In this document: one piece after another, positions 19,917 through 29,314 of the stretch | Numbering within the stretch: position 1 is the stretch's first letter | How the letters are laid out: every line of letters starts with the position of its first letter | IMG/VR virus record: IMGVR_UViG_3300026518_000663 | Coordinates: 1-36,967 of that record | Source of the DNA: a virus | Reading direction: 5' to 3' (one strand) | Length of the DNA: 36,967 nt | Notes under the pieces: generated by a model | What the model saw: only the letters and a program-made list of their open reading frames with translations | What the model was told of the DNA's origin: nothing | Databases searched by the model: none | Program-made: the position numbers and the translations under genes

Positions 19917-21206
19917 ATGAACAAACGTTTGAAAGCGATTCTGGCCCGCCGTAATGAGCTTAAGGCTCTGGCAGAGGCTGAAGGCCGCTCATACACTGCT
20001 GAAGAATCGGCAGAGCTGACGAAGTTGGCGACAGAAGCCAGCGAGATTAAAGCGCAGCTTGATCAGGATAAAGAATTCGAGGCGCTGGAAACGCTCGATC
20101 TCGAATCAAACACCCTGCAGGGCCGCAAGACCTCGCAAGCGCCTATCGGTGGCAATGCAAAGCCTAAAGACGAAACAGCCGAAGCAATGAGCGGCTTTAA
20201 GTCTCACGGTGAGTTCTTCATGGCGGTTCAGGCTGCATCAGCGGGTGATGTTGATCCGCGTCTGTTGGCGACGGCATCCAATGTTGTCGGTAACGATGGC
20301 GGCAATGAAGGCTTTAGTCTCCCGCCTGCAATGCGCAACAGCATCTTTGAGATTCTGGAAGCGGACGCGGGTGACATGCTGAGTAAAGTCACCTCCGAAG
20401 TGACTGGTGCGTCCTCTGTGTCGTTCCTCAAAGACGTGACCATGCCGTGGCAGGCTGCGGGTATTGAGATCAACTGGGATCGTGCCAACAACAAATTCGA
20501 GCCTACCAAGTTCAATGCACTGACTGCGGGTGAGTTGAAGTTGAACGGCCTGTCTGTGTTCGTGAATGTAGATGAAGACCTGCTTGAAGATGCGCCGCGT
20601 CTGGGTCAGCGCATGATGAAGATGGCGCCAATGGCGATGCGCTGGGCAATCAACGAAGCGATCCGCAACGGTGATGGTGTTGGCAAGCCAAAGGGTTACC
20701 TTAACAGCGGTGCGCTGATTACGGTGGCGAAGGAAACCGGTCAGACTGCGAAAAGCCTGGTTGCTGAGAACGTCGCGAAGATGTACACGCGGATGCTGCC
20801 GTCCAGCATTTCGAAGTCACACTGGGAAATCACCCCAGAGCTACTGCCTGAGCTGATGAAGCTGAAAGACGATGCGGGCAACCTGCTGTGGACGCCGCTG
20901 AACAGCGGCTACAAAGAAGCGCCTAACGGTCTGCTGCTTGGTCGCCCTGTGGTGTTCAATGAACACCCTGAAGCTGCGGGATCTAAGGGTGATATCCAGC
21001 TGGTTGATCCATCTGGCTACTACCTGGCGCTGCGTACCGCTGCGGCTAAATACGCAGAGTCCATGCATGTGTACTTTGATCAGGGCCTCAGGTCGTTCCG
21101 CTGGCGCCTGCGTCTGGATGGCAAAACCATCCTGACTGAGCCTGTAACTCCGGCAAAAGGCACCCTGACCAAGTCTCACTTCGTGACGCTGGCAGCTCGC
21201 GCCTAA
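19917..21206 (+). CDS. Major capsid protein, HK97 fold
   Basis: The 429-residue product has a coiled-coil N-terminal delta domain (about 1-70) followed by an HK97-type capsid: GDVDPRLLATASNVVG, SLPPAMRNSIFEILE, DEDLLEDAP and GVGKPKGYLNSG. The N-terminal part is probably removed by the protease encoded just upstream. Good Shine-Dalgarno AGTAGGAG. Confidence 0.95.
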   Translation: MNKRLKAILARRNELKALAEAEGRSYTAEESAELTKLATEASEIKAQLDQDKEFEALETLDLESNTLQGRKTSQAPIGGNAKPKDETAEAMSGFKSHGEFFMAVQAASAGDVDPRLLATASNVVGNDGGNEGFSLPPAMRNSIFEILEADAGDMLSKVTSEVTGASSVSFLKDVTMPWQAAGIEINWDRANNKFEPTKFNALTAGELKLNGLSVFVNVDEDLLEDAPRLGQRMMKMAPMAMRWAINEAIRNGDGVGKPKGYLNSGALITVAKETGQTAKSLVAENVAKMYTRMLPSSISKSHWEITPELLPELMKLKDDAGNLLWTPLNSGYKEAPNGLLLGRPVVFNEHPEAAGSKGDIQLVDPSGYYLALRTAAAKYAESMHVYFDQGLRSFRWRLRLDGKTILTEPVTPAKGTLTKSHFVTLAARA

Positions 21207-21215
21207 CCCTAACCC

Positions 21216-21301
21216 CAGCGGCTCACACTGAGCCGCTGTCTTGATCCTAACGTTTAAACAGTACACCTGCCGGGCCTCTGTCAATCACGAACAGGCCCGG
21301 C
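21216..21301 (+). terminator. Two strong hairpins after the capsid gene
   Basis: The first is CAGCGGCTCA-CAC-TGAGCCGCTG (21216-21238), a perfect 10-bp stem followed by TCTTG. The second is GCCGGGCCT (21269-21277) with AGGCCCGGC (21293-21301). Neither has a long T-run, so they may partly attenuate transcription or stabilise the capsid mRNA. Confidence 0.6.
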
Positions 21302-21327
21302 GCTCACCATTGCAAAGGAGCAATACA

Positions 21328-21753
21328 ATGAGCAATCCGAACCTCAAGCCATCGCTGCGCATGCCAGTGATCGCGGCTCTCAAATCCGATACCCATGCAG
21401 CCGACAGCACCTATCCAACGGGCGCGGTCGATATGGGTGCCCACATCAACATCATGGCCGTGCTGGCCGTTGGCGCCATTACCGGTTCTGGCACGGTTGA
21501 ATTTGAACAGGCCACCACTGATGTATTCAGCGATGCCAAAGCGATCGAAGGCCGTACCGCTGTAGACCTGGTGGCTGAAAAACCAGTGCAGCTCAACCTG
21601 AAAGCCAACGAGCTGGACGTTAACAACGGCTTCCGCTACGTGCGCGCCAAGCTCACCACCGTAGGTGGTAGCGTAAAAACCGGCATACTGGTGCTGAGCG
21701 CAGACGCCAAAGACCAGCCGTTTGCGCCACTGACCGGCACCATCGTCGACTGA
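21328..21753 (+). CDS. Probable capsid decoration protein
   Basis: Starting at ATG 21328, after AAAGGAG, the product is 141 residues and begins MSNPNLKPSLRMPVIAALK. It contains AAVDMGAHINIMAVLAVG-like beta strands and a 'GSGTVEFEQATTDVFSDA' stretch common in head proteins encoded next to the capsid. Decoration is inferred from position and composition. Confidence 0.65.
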   Translation: MSNPNLKPSLRMPVIAALKSDTHAADSTYPTGAVDMGAHINIMAVLAVGAITGSGTVEFEQATTDVFSDAKAIEGRTAVDLVAEKPVQLNLKANELDVNNGFRYVRAKLTTVGGSVKTGILVLSADAKDQPFAPLTGTIVD

Positions 21754-21766
21754 TAAGGCCGCGACC

Positions 21767-22315
21767 ATGACACCTGACCACATCACCCTGATTACCGCGC
21801 CGTCGGAAGAGCCGCTCACCCTTGAGCAGGTAAAAACCGACCGGGGCGGCATCAACCACAGCGAGCACGACGACCTGCTGACGCAGCTGATCGCCGCCGC
21901 GCGTGAACGTGCAGAAAACGCCACGGGCCGGGCACTCATGCCACAGGTCTGGCAGCAACTGCACACCAAAGCCACCGCAGAGCTTGATCTCATCCGGTGG
22001 CCGGTGGGTGATCTGGTCAGTGTCACTATCGACGGCGAAGAACAAGACATCGCCGCTCTGGTAGCGAGCGGCGACCTCGAATTGTGGAAAGGCGACCAGG
22101 CGCTGCTCATCAGCCCGCTGTTTTACGGCAAGCGCGTCATTGTGCAATACAACGCAGGCTATGCCGATGCGGCCGCAGTGCCGTCACCAATTAAAAAATG
22201 GATGCTGATGCAAATTGGCTCCATGTACGAACACCGTGAGTCGGAGGTCGTTGGTGTAGCAACCAACAAACTCAAATACGTTGATTCACTCATACAACCA
22301 TACCGGGTGCGATAA
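21767..22315 (+). CDS. Head-tail connector (gp6-like)
   Basis: The 182-residue product contains EPLTLEQVKTDRGGINHSEHD followed by DLLTQLIAAARERAEN and, later, YNAGYADAAAVPSPIKKWML. This is the standard pattern of HK97 gp6-like connectors, helical rings attached to the portal. Confidence 0.9.
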   Translation: MTPDHITLITAPSEEPLTLEQVKTDRGGINHSEHDDLLTQLIAAARERAENATGRALMPQVWQQLHTKATAELDLIRWPVGDLVSVTIDGEEQDIAALVASGDLELWKGDQALLISPLFYGKRVIVQYNAGYADAAAVPSPIKKWMLMQIGSMYEHRESEVVGVATNKLKYVDSLIQPYRVR

Positions 22316-22317
22316 CC

Positions 22318-22875
22318 ATGCGAGCAGGCAGACTAACCACCGCCGCCACACTGAGCGACACTGAAGGCAAGGTGCTTGCAACGCCCCTGATCGGCGTGAC
22401 GGCAGACCAGCCCAACGGCCCGACAGAGCCCGGCCTGATCGGCCATAGCGTAGCCATCCGCGCGCGCTGGTCACCAGATTTTAAAAACGGCCATAGCCTG
22501 GCGGTGGTGAATGGCGATGAGGTTTACATCATCAACAGTGCGGCGAACCCTGACGGAAAAAAACAAGACTCGCTCATCAATGCCAACGCCTTGCGTGGGC
22601 ACGCGTGCACGGTAACCACTACCAGTGGCGAAGTAGAAACCCGCGTAGCGTTGCTGGGTTACATACCCGAAGCCGAAGGCGAGCAGGGCTACCTTGAGGC
22701 AACAGAGCCCCGGCGCCAGGCGGAGTTCTTTAACGCCCACTACTTCCCGAAAGTGAATCACGAATTTACCGCCGCAGGCAGCTTGTGGCGAATAGAACAA
22801 CTTGATCCAGAGCGTAGTACCGGCGTACTGACGCGCTGCTGGATCTCATTTTTGCAACACGACCCATCAAACTAA
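22318..22875 (+). CDS. Head closure or stopper protein
   Basis: The 185-residue product begins MRAGRLTTAATLSDTEG and contains VAIRARWSPDF and NGDEVYIINSA. The 'GRL' start and 'ARW.........D...Y.I.....' pattern resemble head-tail joining proteins of the SPP1 gp16 type. It follows the connector by 2 bases, as expected for that role. Confidence 0.72.
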   Translation: MRAGRLTTAATLSDTEGKVLATPLIGVTADQPNGPTEPGLIGHSVAIRARWSPDFKNGHSLAVVNGDEVYIINSAANPDGKKQDSLINANALRGHACTVTTTSGEVETRVALLGYIPEAEGEQGYLEATEPRRQAEFFNAHYFPKVNHEFTAAGSLWRIEQLDPERSTGVLTRCWISFLQHDPSN

Positions 22876-22890
22876 CAACGGATAACGACG

Positions 22891-23190
22891 ATGAAAGTCA
22901 CGAATTTCTCAGGCAGCAAAACGGACACCGGCGCGATCACGTTGAGCGCTGATGACATTAACGGCGGTTTCACTGGCATCGCCCTGGCGACAGAGGGCGC
23001 CGTCGGCGAATGCACGGTTACTGTTGTTCCGGTGGGTTGTGCTACTGCCCGCAATCCGGGTGCGGATGGCGAAAACGTCATTGCTGAAAACGGCATCCTG
23101 ATGATTGATGCGAATTTGCCACTGCAGAGTGTGATCATCACGCCTGCCGATACCGGTACTGAATTTACTGTGAGTTGGAACCAGTACTGA
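22891..23190 (+). CDS. Small hypothetical structural protein
   Basis: The 99-residue product begins MKVTNFSGSKTDTGAITLS and looks beta-rich, ending FTVSWNQY. Its stop overlaps the next start (TGATG). It is probably a small structural or adaptor domain coupled to the lectin-like protein that follows. Family unknown. Confidence 0.6.
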   Translation: MKVTNFSGSKTDTGAITLSADDINGGFTGIALATEGAVGECTVTVVPVGCATARNPGADGENVIAENGILMIDANLPLQSVIITPADTGTEFTVSWNQY

Positions 23191-23924
23191 TGGCGATTCA
23201 GAAAGCAATTCAGAAAAGCGGCATCCTCTCGCCCTGGCGCAATCCGTTAGATCCGGGTGATCGGTTCTATCGTCGGGTGAGTGCTATTACCCGCGCAATT
23301 ATGAACTTCAACGGTACGCAGTACATCGAGCTGGACAATAAAATAACAATAACTGGTGAGTGTGAGATTGAGTGGTATAGTCAATGGCCGGAATCTGCGT
23401 ATATTTTCGCAAACGCTGGTGTTGGTACTGTCGATGTTCACTCTGACCGACTCGCGTTTTTTAATGGCGATGTTTACGGCGTAGGTTTCAACCAGAGTTC
23501 ATCGACAGGAACGCAGTTAAGTTTTACTCCATCAGCAGAAGAACTTCATAGATTCAAATATACGCGATCAGCGGATGGTTTTGTTAAGCTGTTATGCGAC
23601 GGAGTTGTGCTGGCCAGTGGCAGTGCTGTATACACAGGCCCTATATATATTGACTCGTTTTTATCAAAATGGAGTGCCAATACCAGTGTGCCCAATTTTG
23701 CCGGGATAATTTTTGATGTATCAATCAAGCAGGGTGGCGTGCTGACGAACTTCTGGTCTATCGACGACAACTCCGGAACTATTTATGACAGTGTCGGCGG
23801 AAATAACGGTACGTTGATAAATTACATGCCCGGTGATTGGGAAGAAATTTCTAAGAAGGTATCTGATGATTTCTGGGTAGACGAAGATGGTGAACGGATA
23901 TATTACGCAGAGGGTGCGCTATGA
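23190..23924 (+). CDS. LamG/concanavalin-like lectin-domain protein
   Basis: The 244-residue product has a beta-jellyroll (about 30-190) that includes FNGTQYIELDN near its start and VKLLCDGVVLASGSAVYTG in its middle. The C-terminal part contains NFWSIDDNSG and GGNNGTLINY, typical of LamG-like domains in virion proteins. It is AT-richer than the genes around it. It may bind a cell-surface carbohydrate. Its location among the head-tail connector genes, not with the tail-tip genes, is unusual. Confidence 0.72.
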   Translation: MAIQKAIQKSGILSPWRNPLDPGDRFYRRVSAITRAIMNFNGTQYIELDNKITITGECEIEWYSQWPESAYIFANAGVGTVDVHSDRLAFFNGDVYGVGFNQSSSTGTQLSFTPSAEELHRFKYTRSADGFVKLLCDGVVLASGSAVYTGPIYIDSFLSKWSANTSVPNFAGIIFDVSIKQGGVLTNFWSIDDNSGTIYDSVGGNNGTLINYMPGDWEEISKKVSDDFWVDEDGERIYYAEGAL

Positions 23925-24295
23925 GTCTGATTAATGCTGCCGATCTGCCCGATCATCAAATGGTCTCCGTTGTCATTCCCGGTATTCACTCTGATTACGC
24001 AAACCACTCGCCGCTATCTGTACTGGATGTATCTCAAAACGGGCAGACGTTTGAAATGCATATCTATCGCGGGAAACTGTTTCACGATGACGATGGCGAG
24101 TCGTTTACTCCGCTGGGGTATTTAACCCTGCAAGAGTTTTTCACGCTGCGATCAATGCTTGCATATACCGATGAAAACGGTGTTGAGCATGAGCGCACGC
24201 TTCCGATGGAATGGGAAGAAATAGACGCGATGATTGAGGCTATGCGCGCTGAGTCTGCGCAGGAACAACCGGGAAACGATCAGGAGTCTTTATGA
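23921..24295 (+). CDS. Hypothetical protein
   Basis: The 124-residue product starts MSLINAADLPDHQMVSVVI and is acidic, especially at the C-terminus. Its start overlaps the lectin gene stop and its stop overlaps the next start. Possibly a chaperone or partner of the lectin-like protein, judged only from coupling and size. Confidence 0.6.
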   Translation: MSLINAADLPDHQMVSVVIPGIHSDYANHSPLSVLDVSQNGQTFEMHIYRGKLFHDDDGESFTPLGYLTLQEFFTLRSMLAYTDENGVEHERTLPMEWEEIDAMIEAMRAESAQEQPGNDQESL

Positions 24296-24726
24296 AATTC
24301 AGGGTCAGTTGGTGTTATATCAATGTTATTCAAACCGCTATTTCAGCGGTTTTTTTATGCCTCGGTGTCGTACTGGCGCTGGTGTTGGTTCCGGTGATGC
24401 TGCCGCTCACGGGTATCCCGCTGGCGCTGATGTTGGCAGTGCCTCGCTGGCGGCGATTCGTCGGTAAAAAGGCGTATCACATCTGGATTGCGTTTGATCG
24501 CCTGGTGAATGCGCTGTTGTGGCACGACAGTCGTGAGACGTTATCAAGCCGGTTAGGTAAGGCGCTGTATTGGCATCACCCGCCGGTATTTAATTGGCTC
24601 TGGATTGATGCCGCAGTGTCGTGGGCACTGGACAAAGTTGATCCGGGCCACTGCTTTAAATCCATCGACTGGTCGGTGGGGCGCAGTAAAGACTGGCACC
24701 GCGTGCGCTGGTCAGAGCCCGTCTGA
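24292..24726 (+). CDS. Phage membrane protein with an HDSRETLSSR motif
   Basis: The 144-residue product has two hydrophobic helices (about 9-30 and 33-50), then LLWHDSRETLSSRLGKALY and KVDPGHCFKSI. The second part is a conserved pattern seen in several phages near tail or head genes, without known function. Good Shine-Dalgarno (GGAGT). Confidence 0.65.
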   Translation: MKFRVSWCYINVIQTAISAVFLCLGVVLALVLVPVMLPLTGIPLALMLAVPRWRRFVGKKAYHIWIAFDRLVNALLWHDSRETLSSRLGKALYWHHPPVFNWLWIDAAVSWALDKVDPGHCFKSIDWSVGRSKDWHRVRWSEPV

Positions 24727-25313
24727 TGGCGTCGCAATCAGCAAGCCTGACCGGCATGACGGATGCGCTCGCGTTGCTCGATAAACTCGGGGCGCGCGGT
24801 GACGCTATCGCCCGATCTGCTGCGACCACGGCCGCCCGTACGCTGCGGGCGTCGTATCTGGTCGGGGCGCTTAGTCGTGAATCAGGCATAAAACAGAGTG
24901 TTGTGCTGCGCAACATGGTCGCCAAACCAGCCGATAAGAAATACCCTGCAGCACGGGTGAATTTCTCCGGTGCGGGCATTCTGGTTAAAGACTACAGCTA
25001 TCGGTACCGGGTTGTTGGGGGTGCCGGTGGAACGCGTGCCCAGATCCTTGTTGATTGGGTGGGTGGCACTAAAGTGGCAGCGGGCTTTATCAATGCCCGC
25101 AGTCAGCGCAAGGCAGCGCTATCTACTCGCAATAGCAAAACCACCAAGCGCGGTAGAACCTACACGTACCGGCAGGGCAAGCTGATGGATGCAATGGGCC
25201 CGTCACTGGCCACCCTGTACCAGGCGCTGCCAGAGGGGCGGGTGTCGTCAGAGGCTCAGGAAACCCTGAGTGCGGCACTTAACGAACTACTGGATGAGGT
25301 ATTCAATGACTAA
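24726..25313 (+). CDS. Minor tail protein Z-like
   Basis: The 195-residue product contains IARSAATTAARTLRASYL and RESGIKQSVVLRN, as in lambda gpZ-type tail completion proteins ('...R..GI....R.R'). It ends with a helical region. It should help join tail to head. The next gene overlaps its end. Confidence 0.75.
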   Translation: MASQSASLTGMTDALALLDKLGARGDAIARSAATTAARTLRASYLVGALSRESGIKQSVVLRNMVAKPADKKYPAARVNFSGAGILVKDYSYRYRVVGGAGGTRAQILVDWVGGTKVAAGFINARSQRKAALSTRNSKTTKRGRTYTYRQGKLMDAMGPSLATLYQALPEGRVSSEAQETLSAALNELLDEVFND

Positions 25314-25722
25314 GCTCAACACGGCTCATGCAGAGCTGATCGCGCGCCTTGAGGCTGTTGATCAGGTCGGTGCGGTTGTTGATCCGGTAGAGGCTCGCAA
25401 CCCGGGTGTGCAGCCAGAAATGGGGCACATCGTCGTTGTCTGGGCGCTTGAGGCGTCTACACGATCAGACGGCGGTGCGATTATCTGGACGCAGCCGTAT
25501 GGCATTGATATCGCGATTGATTGGGAAGTGGCCGAAGACATGACGGCCTACCTCAATGATTTTCGTCTGAAAGTGGCTTCGGCGCTGCTGCGGTCGTGGG
25601 CTGCCGGTGTAGTGCAGAAGGTAGAGCTGAGTACCGTCAGCATTGCGTACCCTGATCGTGGTAATGGTAAAGCAGTCGTCAGCTGTGAGCTGACATTAAC
25701 CGTGCGCGAAAAACTCTCTTAA
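25306..25722 (+). CDS. Tail terminator-like protein
   Basis: Starting at ATG 25306 the product is 138 residues and begins MTKLNTAHAELIARLEAVD. The pattern (N-terminal helix, then beta strands with IDIAIDWEVAEDMTAYLND) and the location between the Z-like and tube genes fit the gpU-type terminator. The sequence match is not strong. Confidence 0.65.
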   Translation: MTKLNTAHAELIARLEAVDQVGAVVDPVEARNPGVQPEMGHIVVVWALEASTRSDGGAIIWTQPYGIDIAIDWEVAEDMTAYLNDFRLKVASALLRSWAAGVVQKVELSTVSIAYPDRGNGKAVVSCELTLTVREKLS

Positions 25723-25777
25723 TCACATTTCAAACCCGCCCACTCGGGCAAAACCAAAACCGTAACGGAGTAATAAC

Positions 25778-26524
25778 ATGGCTAATTCTGTGTACTCATA
25801 CCTGGGTGCAGGGCAGGTATTTCTGCAAAACCGTACTGGCACTGACAAAGGGCTGCTGCCCATTGGTGAAGTGTCAGAGCTTGAAATCTCGGTAGACACC
25901 AACAAAAAAGAGCTGCCGTCATCGTCGCAGACGGGTGGTGGTCTGGCTGACTCGGTAGCGCGTATTTCTGGTGTGACGATGACGATGAACGTCAACTCGC
26001 TTTCGCCTGAAAATATCGCCATTGCGCTGCGTGGTGATGCGTCGCTGATTGCATCGGCAACCGTCACTGACGAAGCTCATACCGCGTACCCTGGCGCGCT
26101 GGTTAAATTCAACAAGGTGCCTGATCTGTCTGAGACGATCACTGTCACGGGTGATGGCGGTACGCCAACCTATGTTGCGGATACTGACTATACTCTCAGC
26201 CCGGCGGGTATTCGCATTCTGGCCGGTGGGTCAATCAGTGCGTCAACGGATATTGAAGTGAGTTACGTCAGTAAGGCGCATAACGCAGTTGAGATGCTGA
26301 CCAACTCAGGCGATGAATACCGTCTGGTATTTGAAGGTTTGAACGAAGCCTCATCAGATGACCCGGTGCTGGTGACTATGCATCGTTGTAAGTTCGAGCC
26401 GACATCTGGCCTCGGGTTTATCTCTGATGACTTCGGCAGCTTGTCGCTGGCAGGCGACGTGCTGAAAGATCCGGCCATTACGGCGGCGGGCCTCAGTAAA
26501 TTCGCTAAGGTTGAGATGGTTTAA
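25778..26524 (+). CDS. Major tail (tube) protein
   Basis: The 248-residue product begins MANSVYSYLGAGQVFLQNR and contains repeated beta regions, with FNKVPDLSETITVTG and ADTDYTLSPAGIRILAGG in the middle. It ends with DVLKDPAITAAGLSKFAKVE. This is the pattern of non-contractile tail tube proteins. AACGGAG precedes the start, and a strong terminator follows the gene, consistent with high expression. Confidence 0.82.
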   Translation: MANSVYSYLGAGQVFLQNRTGTDKGLLPIGEVSELEISVDTNKKELPSSSQTGGGLADSVARISGVTMTMNVNSLSPENIAIALRGDASLIASATVTDEAHTAYPGALVKFNKVPDLSETITVTGDGGTPTYVADTDYTLSPAGIRILAGGSISASTDIEVSYVSKAHNAVEMLTNSGDEYRLVFEGLNEASSDDPVLVTMHRCKFEPTSGLGFISDDFGSLSLAGDVLKDPAITAAGLSKFAKVEMV

Positions 26525-26545
26525 TCTCAATAACCCGCCCACTGA

Positions 26546-26570
26546 AAACCCCGCACCTGCGGGGTTTTTT
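26546..26570 (+). terminator. Strong rho-independent terminator after the tube gene
   Basis: CCCCGCA (26549-26555) pairs with TGCGGGG (26558-26564), followed by six T. It lies between the tube and tape-measure genes. Confidence 0.9.
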
Positions 26571-26602
26571 ATTTCTCTTTACTTCGTCTGAGTAATTAAT
26601 CA

Positions 26603-29311
26603 ATGGCTGCTAATAAAATCGTTTCTCTGCTGTTGCAGGTGAAAAACGCAATTTCTCCGGGCGTAAAAGAAGCGTCTGACGACCTGCGTGATTTAAATAA
26701 GCGCACGACAGAACTCGAAGGCAGTTTAAATAAATTCGATACAGCACTGGATGCAGTGCAGTCGCTAGATTCTGTTGGCGAAGCTGCCAAAGAGGCTGAA
26801 AAACAATTCGACGATGCGCAGCTACAAGTTGAAAAACTGAAGCAGGCGTTTAAGTCAGAAAAAACCCCAGAATTAGGCGTTGCGCTCGAGAAGGCTAAGG
26901 TAGCCGCGCGCGAAGCCAAAAAAGAATGGCAGGGCTCGGTCCGTGCTGTTCAGAAACTTGAAAAAGTCGTTACCAGCGCCGGTGGTGATCTCACCGATCT
27001 GGCAGCAACAGAAAAGAAATTCGCGAACGAAGTAGAGTTTGCCAACGGTAAATTAAAATCGCACGTTGACCGCGTTAATCAGGTGCGGCGCAGCTTAAAG
27101 GGCGCAGGTGAGCAGGCAGCAAAAACCACGTCCAGCATTGGCGGCACCATTGCAAAAGTCGGTGCGTTTGTTGGCTCGCTGGTGATCGTCGATAAGTTAA
27201 AAGATGCATTTTTTAACCTGGCCGAAAGCACGTTTGAGGTGGCCAGTCAGTTTGAAAATTTAGGCAAGCGCCTGACGCCAGAGCAGCTGGGTTACGTCAC
27301 TGAGTTTGCGCGGTCTACGCCGCTGCAACTCGATCAGGTGGCGGAGTCGTTCGCTAAGTTGCGGGCGTTTGGTGTTGACCCGATGAACGGCAGCCTGCGG
27401 GCGCTGGTAGACCAGAATGCCGCGCTGGGTGGCAGTTATGAAACTCTGACTGGTCTGGTTGCAGGTATTGGCCAGGCATGGGCAAAACAAAAACTGCAAG
27501 GCGAAGAGATTCTGCAGCTGGTTGAGCGCGGTGTGCCCGTCTGGGATCTTCTGGCAAAAGCGACCGGTAAAAACACCGTAGAGCTGCAAAAGATGAGTTC
27601 AGCTGGTGAGCTGGGCCGTAAGGAAATGGCCCTGTTGCTGTCAGAGATCGCTAAAGCGAATGACGGCAAAGCCGCAGAGGCGATGGATTCGCTTTCTGGT
27701 CTGGTCTCTAACCTCAAGGATGACATTACCGCGTTTTACCTGCGGGTCAGCCAGAACGGGGCGTTGGAGTCGTTCAAGGGTGCGATCCGCGATATCCGTG
27801 AGCAGATCCAGCTTATGGCCGATGATGGTCGGCTGGATAAAATCGCCACGGGGTTGGCTAACCTGTTCAGCTCTGCGATTCGTTGGAGTACTGAGGCGGC
27901 AGCGGCTCTGAATGAGAATTTCGGCAAGCTGGTCGGCTTTGCTCAGATATTTGCCAACTCAATCGGGGTGGTGTTCAACGGGCTGCGAGCTGGTGTGACT
28001 GGTGCTGTTGCTGTCGTCTCTGGTGCCGTTGCTGAGCTGGCTGACTTTGCTGGTTTTGATGAGTTTGCGAATAAGGCGCGGGCTATTTCTACCGGCTTCG
28101 CTGATGCATTTGAAAGTTCATCGGCTGATGTGCGGGCAAACCTGCAGGGTATTGCAGATGCGACGGGTAAGCTCGATAAATCCTTCACTGATTTAACCAC
28201 TTCGGCTGCGGCGGCTGGTAGTGCGGCAGAGTCAACAACAGAGTCTGTTGAGCAGGCCGGGCAGGCGGCTGCTGAGGCGGGGCAGTCGGGTGCTGAGTCT
28301 CTGGATAACCTGGCGACCTCCTTGGGTTATGCCGCTGATGAAGGTGACCGTGCGGCTGATAGTGTTGCGGGTACGGCAGATGAAACGGGTCGGCTTGTCA
28401 TCTCGGTTGAGCAAGCGTCAGAGAAACTAAACCAGATTACGGGCGATCTGGCTGGCTGGTTTCAGTCTGTGCGCTCTGAGGTCGGTGCGCTCAGTGAAAC
28501 AGCACAGGCCGCTTTTGAGAATCGTCTGAATATAGATAGCGCTGGGCCGGTAACAGAGATTGAAGCCGTTAAGGCATCCCTTCAGGCGGCGCGTGATGAG
28601 CTGGCAGCCATTGGCCGCGATAACCTTCAGGTGTTTGACGTTACCGGTATCAATCGCTGGAAGAACAGCGTGCTGGAAGCCAAAAACGAGACGGTAGCGG
28701 CTTATAACGAACAGAAGCTCAAGGCGCTGGAATACCTTGAGGCGCTGCAGTCTGGTGAGGGTGTTACTCAGGCGTTCTTGACCAACGCAGAGCGTAGCCT
28801 GGCAAGCATGGATATGCTCGGCAGTCAGGATCTGTCGACCCTGCGCAGTGCGTTGGCTGCGGCTAATAACGAGCTTCAGCAGATGACTGACAGTGCAGCT
28901 CAGGCTGCGGCTAACTTGCAGGATGAGTTGGATCGGCTGCGGGGCAATACCGATGCAATTAAGCAACGCGAGTATGAAGCTCAGCGCGATGAGTTGCAGG
29001 CGGAGTTGGAGCGTGCTCGGTTTTATGGGAATGAAGAGGCGATCAAAAGTACTCAAGAAGCGCTGCGGCTTTTAGAGCAGGTCCGACAAGAGCAGCGGAG
29101 TGCGGCTCAGTCTCAGTCTTCAGCTTCGTCGTCCAGCGCTAGCAGCTCGGCGTCTGGCAGTGCTGCGCCTCAGATCGGCAATGTGCCGTCGTCGAGATCG
29201 GTGGATGTAAACCTGAATATCGGTGGTGAGTCAGTCAGGTTGAATGGCGATCAGGATACCGTTGATAAATTATTAGACCTCCTTGAAGACGCTCAACTCC
29301 GGAGCAGTTAA
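26603..29311 (+). CDS. Tape measure protein
   Basis: The 902-residue product is mainly helical with long coiled coils at 10-150, then a hydrophobic segment (about 190-205). The conserved tape-measure core follows: GYVTEFARSTPLQLDQV, AKLRAFGVDP and VERGVPVWDLL. The rest is Ala/Glu/Ser rich, with an SSASSSSASSS-type linker near the end. Its length should set tail length. No ribosomal frameshift chaperone gene is seen between it and the tube gene. Confidence 0.93.
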   Translation: MAANKIVSLLLQVKNAISPGVKEASDDLRDLNKRTTELEGSLNKFDTALDAVQSLDSVGEAAKEAEKQFDDAQLQVEKLKQAFKSEKTPELGVALEKAKVAAREAKKEWQGSVRAVQKLEKVVTSAGGDLTDLAATEKKFANEVEFANGKLKSHVDRVNQVRRSLKGAGEQAAKTTSSIGGTIAKVGAFVGSLVIVDKLKDAFFNLAESTFEVASQFENLGKRLTPEQLGYVTEFARSTPLQLDQVAESFAKLRAFGVDPMNGSLRALVDQNAALGGSYETLTGLVAGIGQAWAKQKLQGEEILQLVERGVPVWDLLAKATGKNTVELQKMSSAGELGRKEMALLLSEIAKANDGKAAEAMDSLSGLVSNLKDDITAFYLRVSQNGALESFKGAIRDIREQIQLMADDGRLDKIATGLANLFSSAIRWSTEAAAALNENFGKLVGFAQIFANSIGVVFNGLRAGVTGAVAVVSGAVAELADFAGFDEFANKARAISTGFADAFESSSADVRANLQGIADATGKLDKSFTDLTTSAAAAGSAAESTTESVEQAGQAAAEAGQSGAESLDNLATSLGYAADEGDRAADSVAGTADETGRLVISVEQASEKLNQITGDLAGWFQSVRSEVGALSETAQAAFENRLNIDSAGPVTEIEAVKASLQAARDELAAIGRDNLQVFDVTGINRWKNSVLEAKNETVAAYNEQKLKALEYLEALQSGEGVTQAFLTNAERSLASMDMLGSQDLSTLRSALAAANNELQQMTDSAAQAAANLQDELDRLRGNTDAIKQREYEAQRDELQAELERARFYGNEEAIKSTQEALRLLEQVRQEQRSAAQSQSSASSSSASSSASGSAAPQIGNVPSSRSVDVNLNIGGESVRLNGDQDTVDKLLDLLEDAQLRSS

Positions 29312-29314
29312 ATC

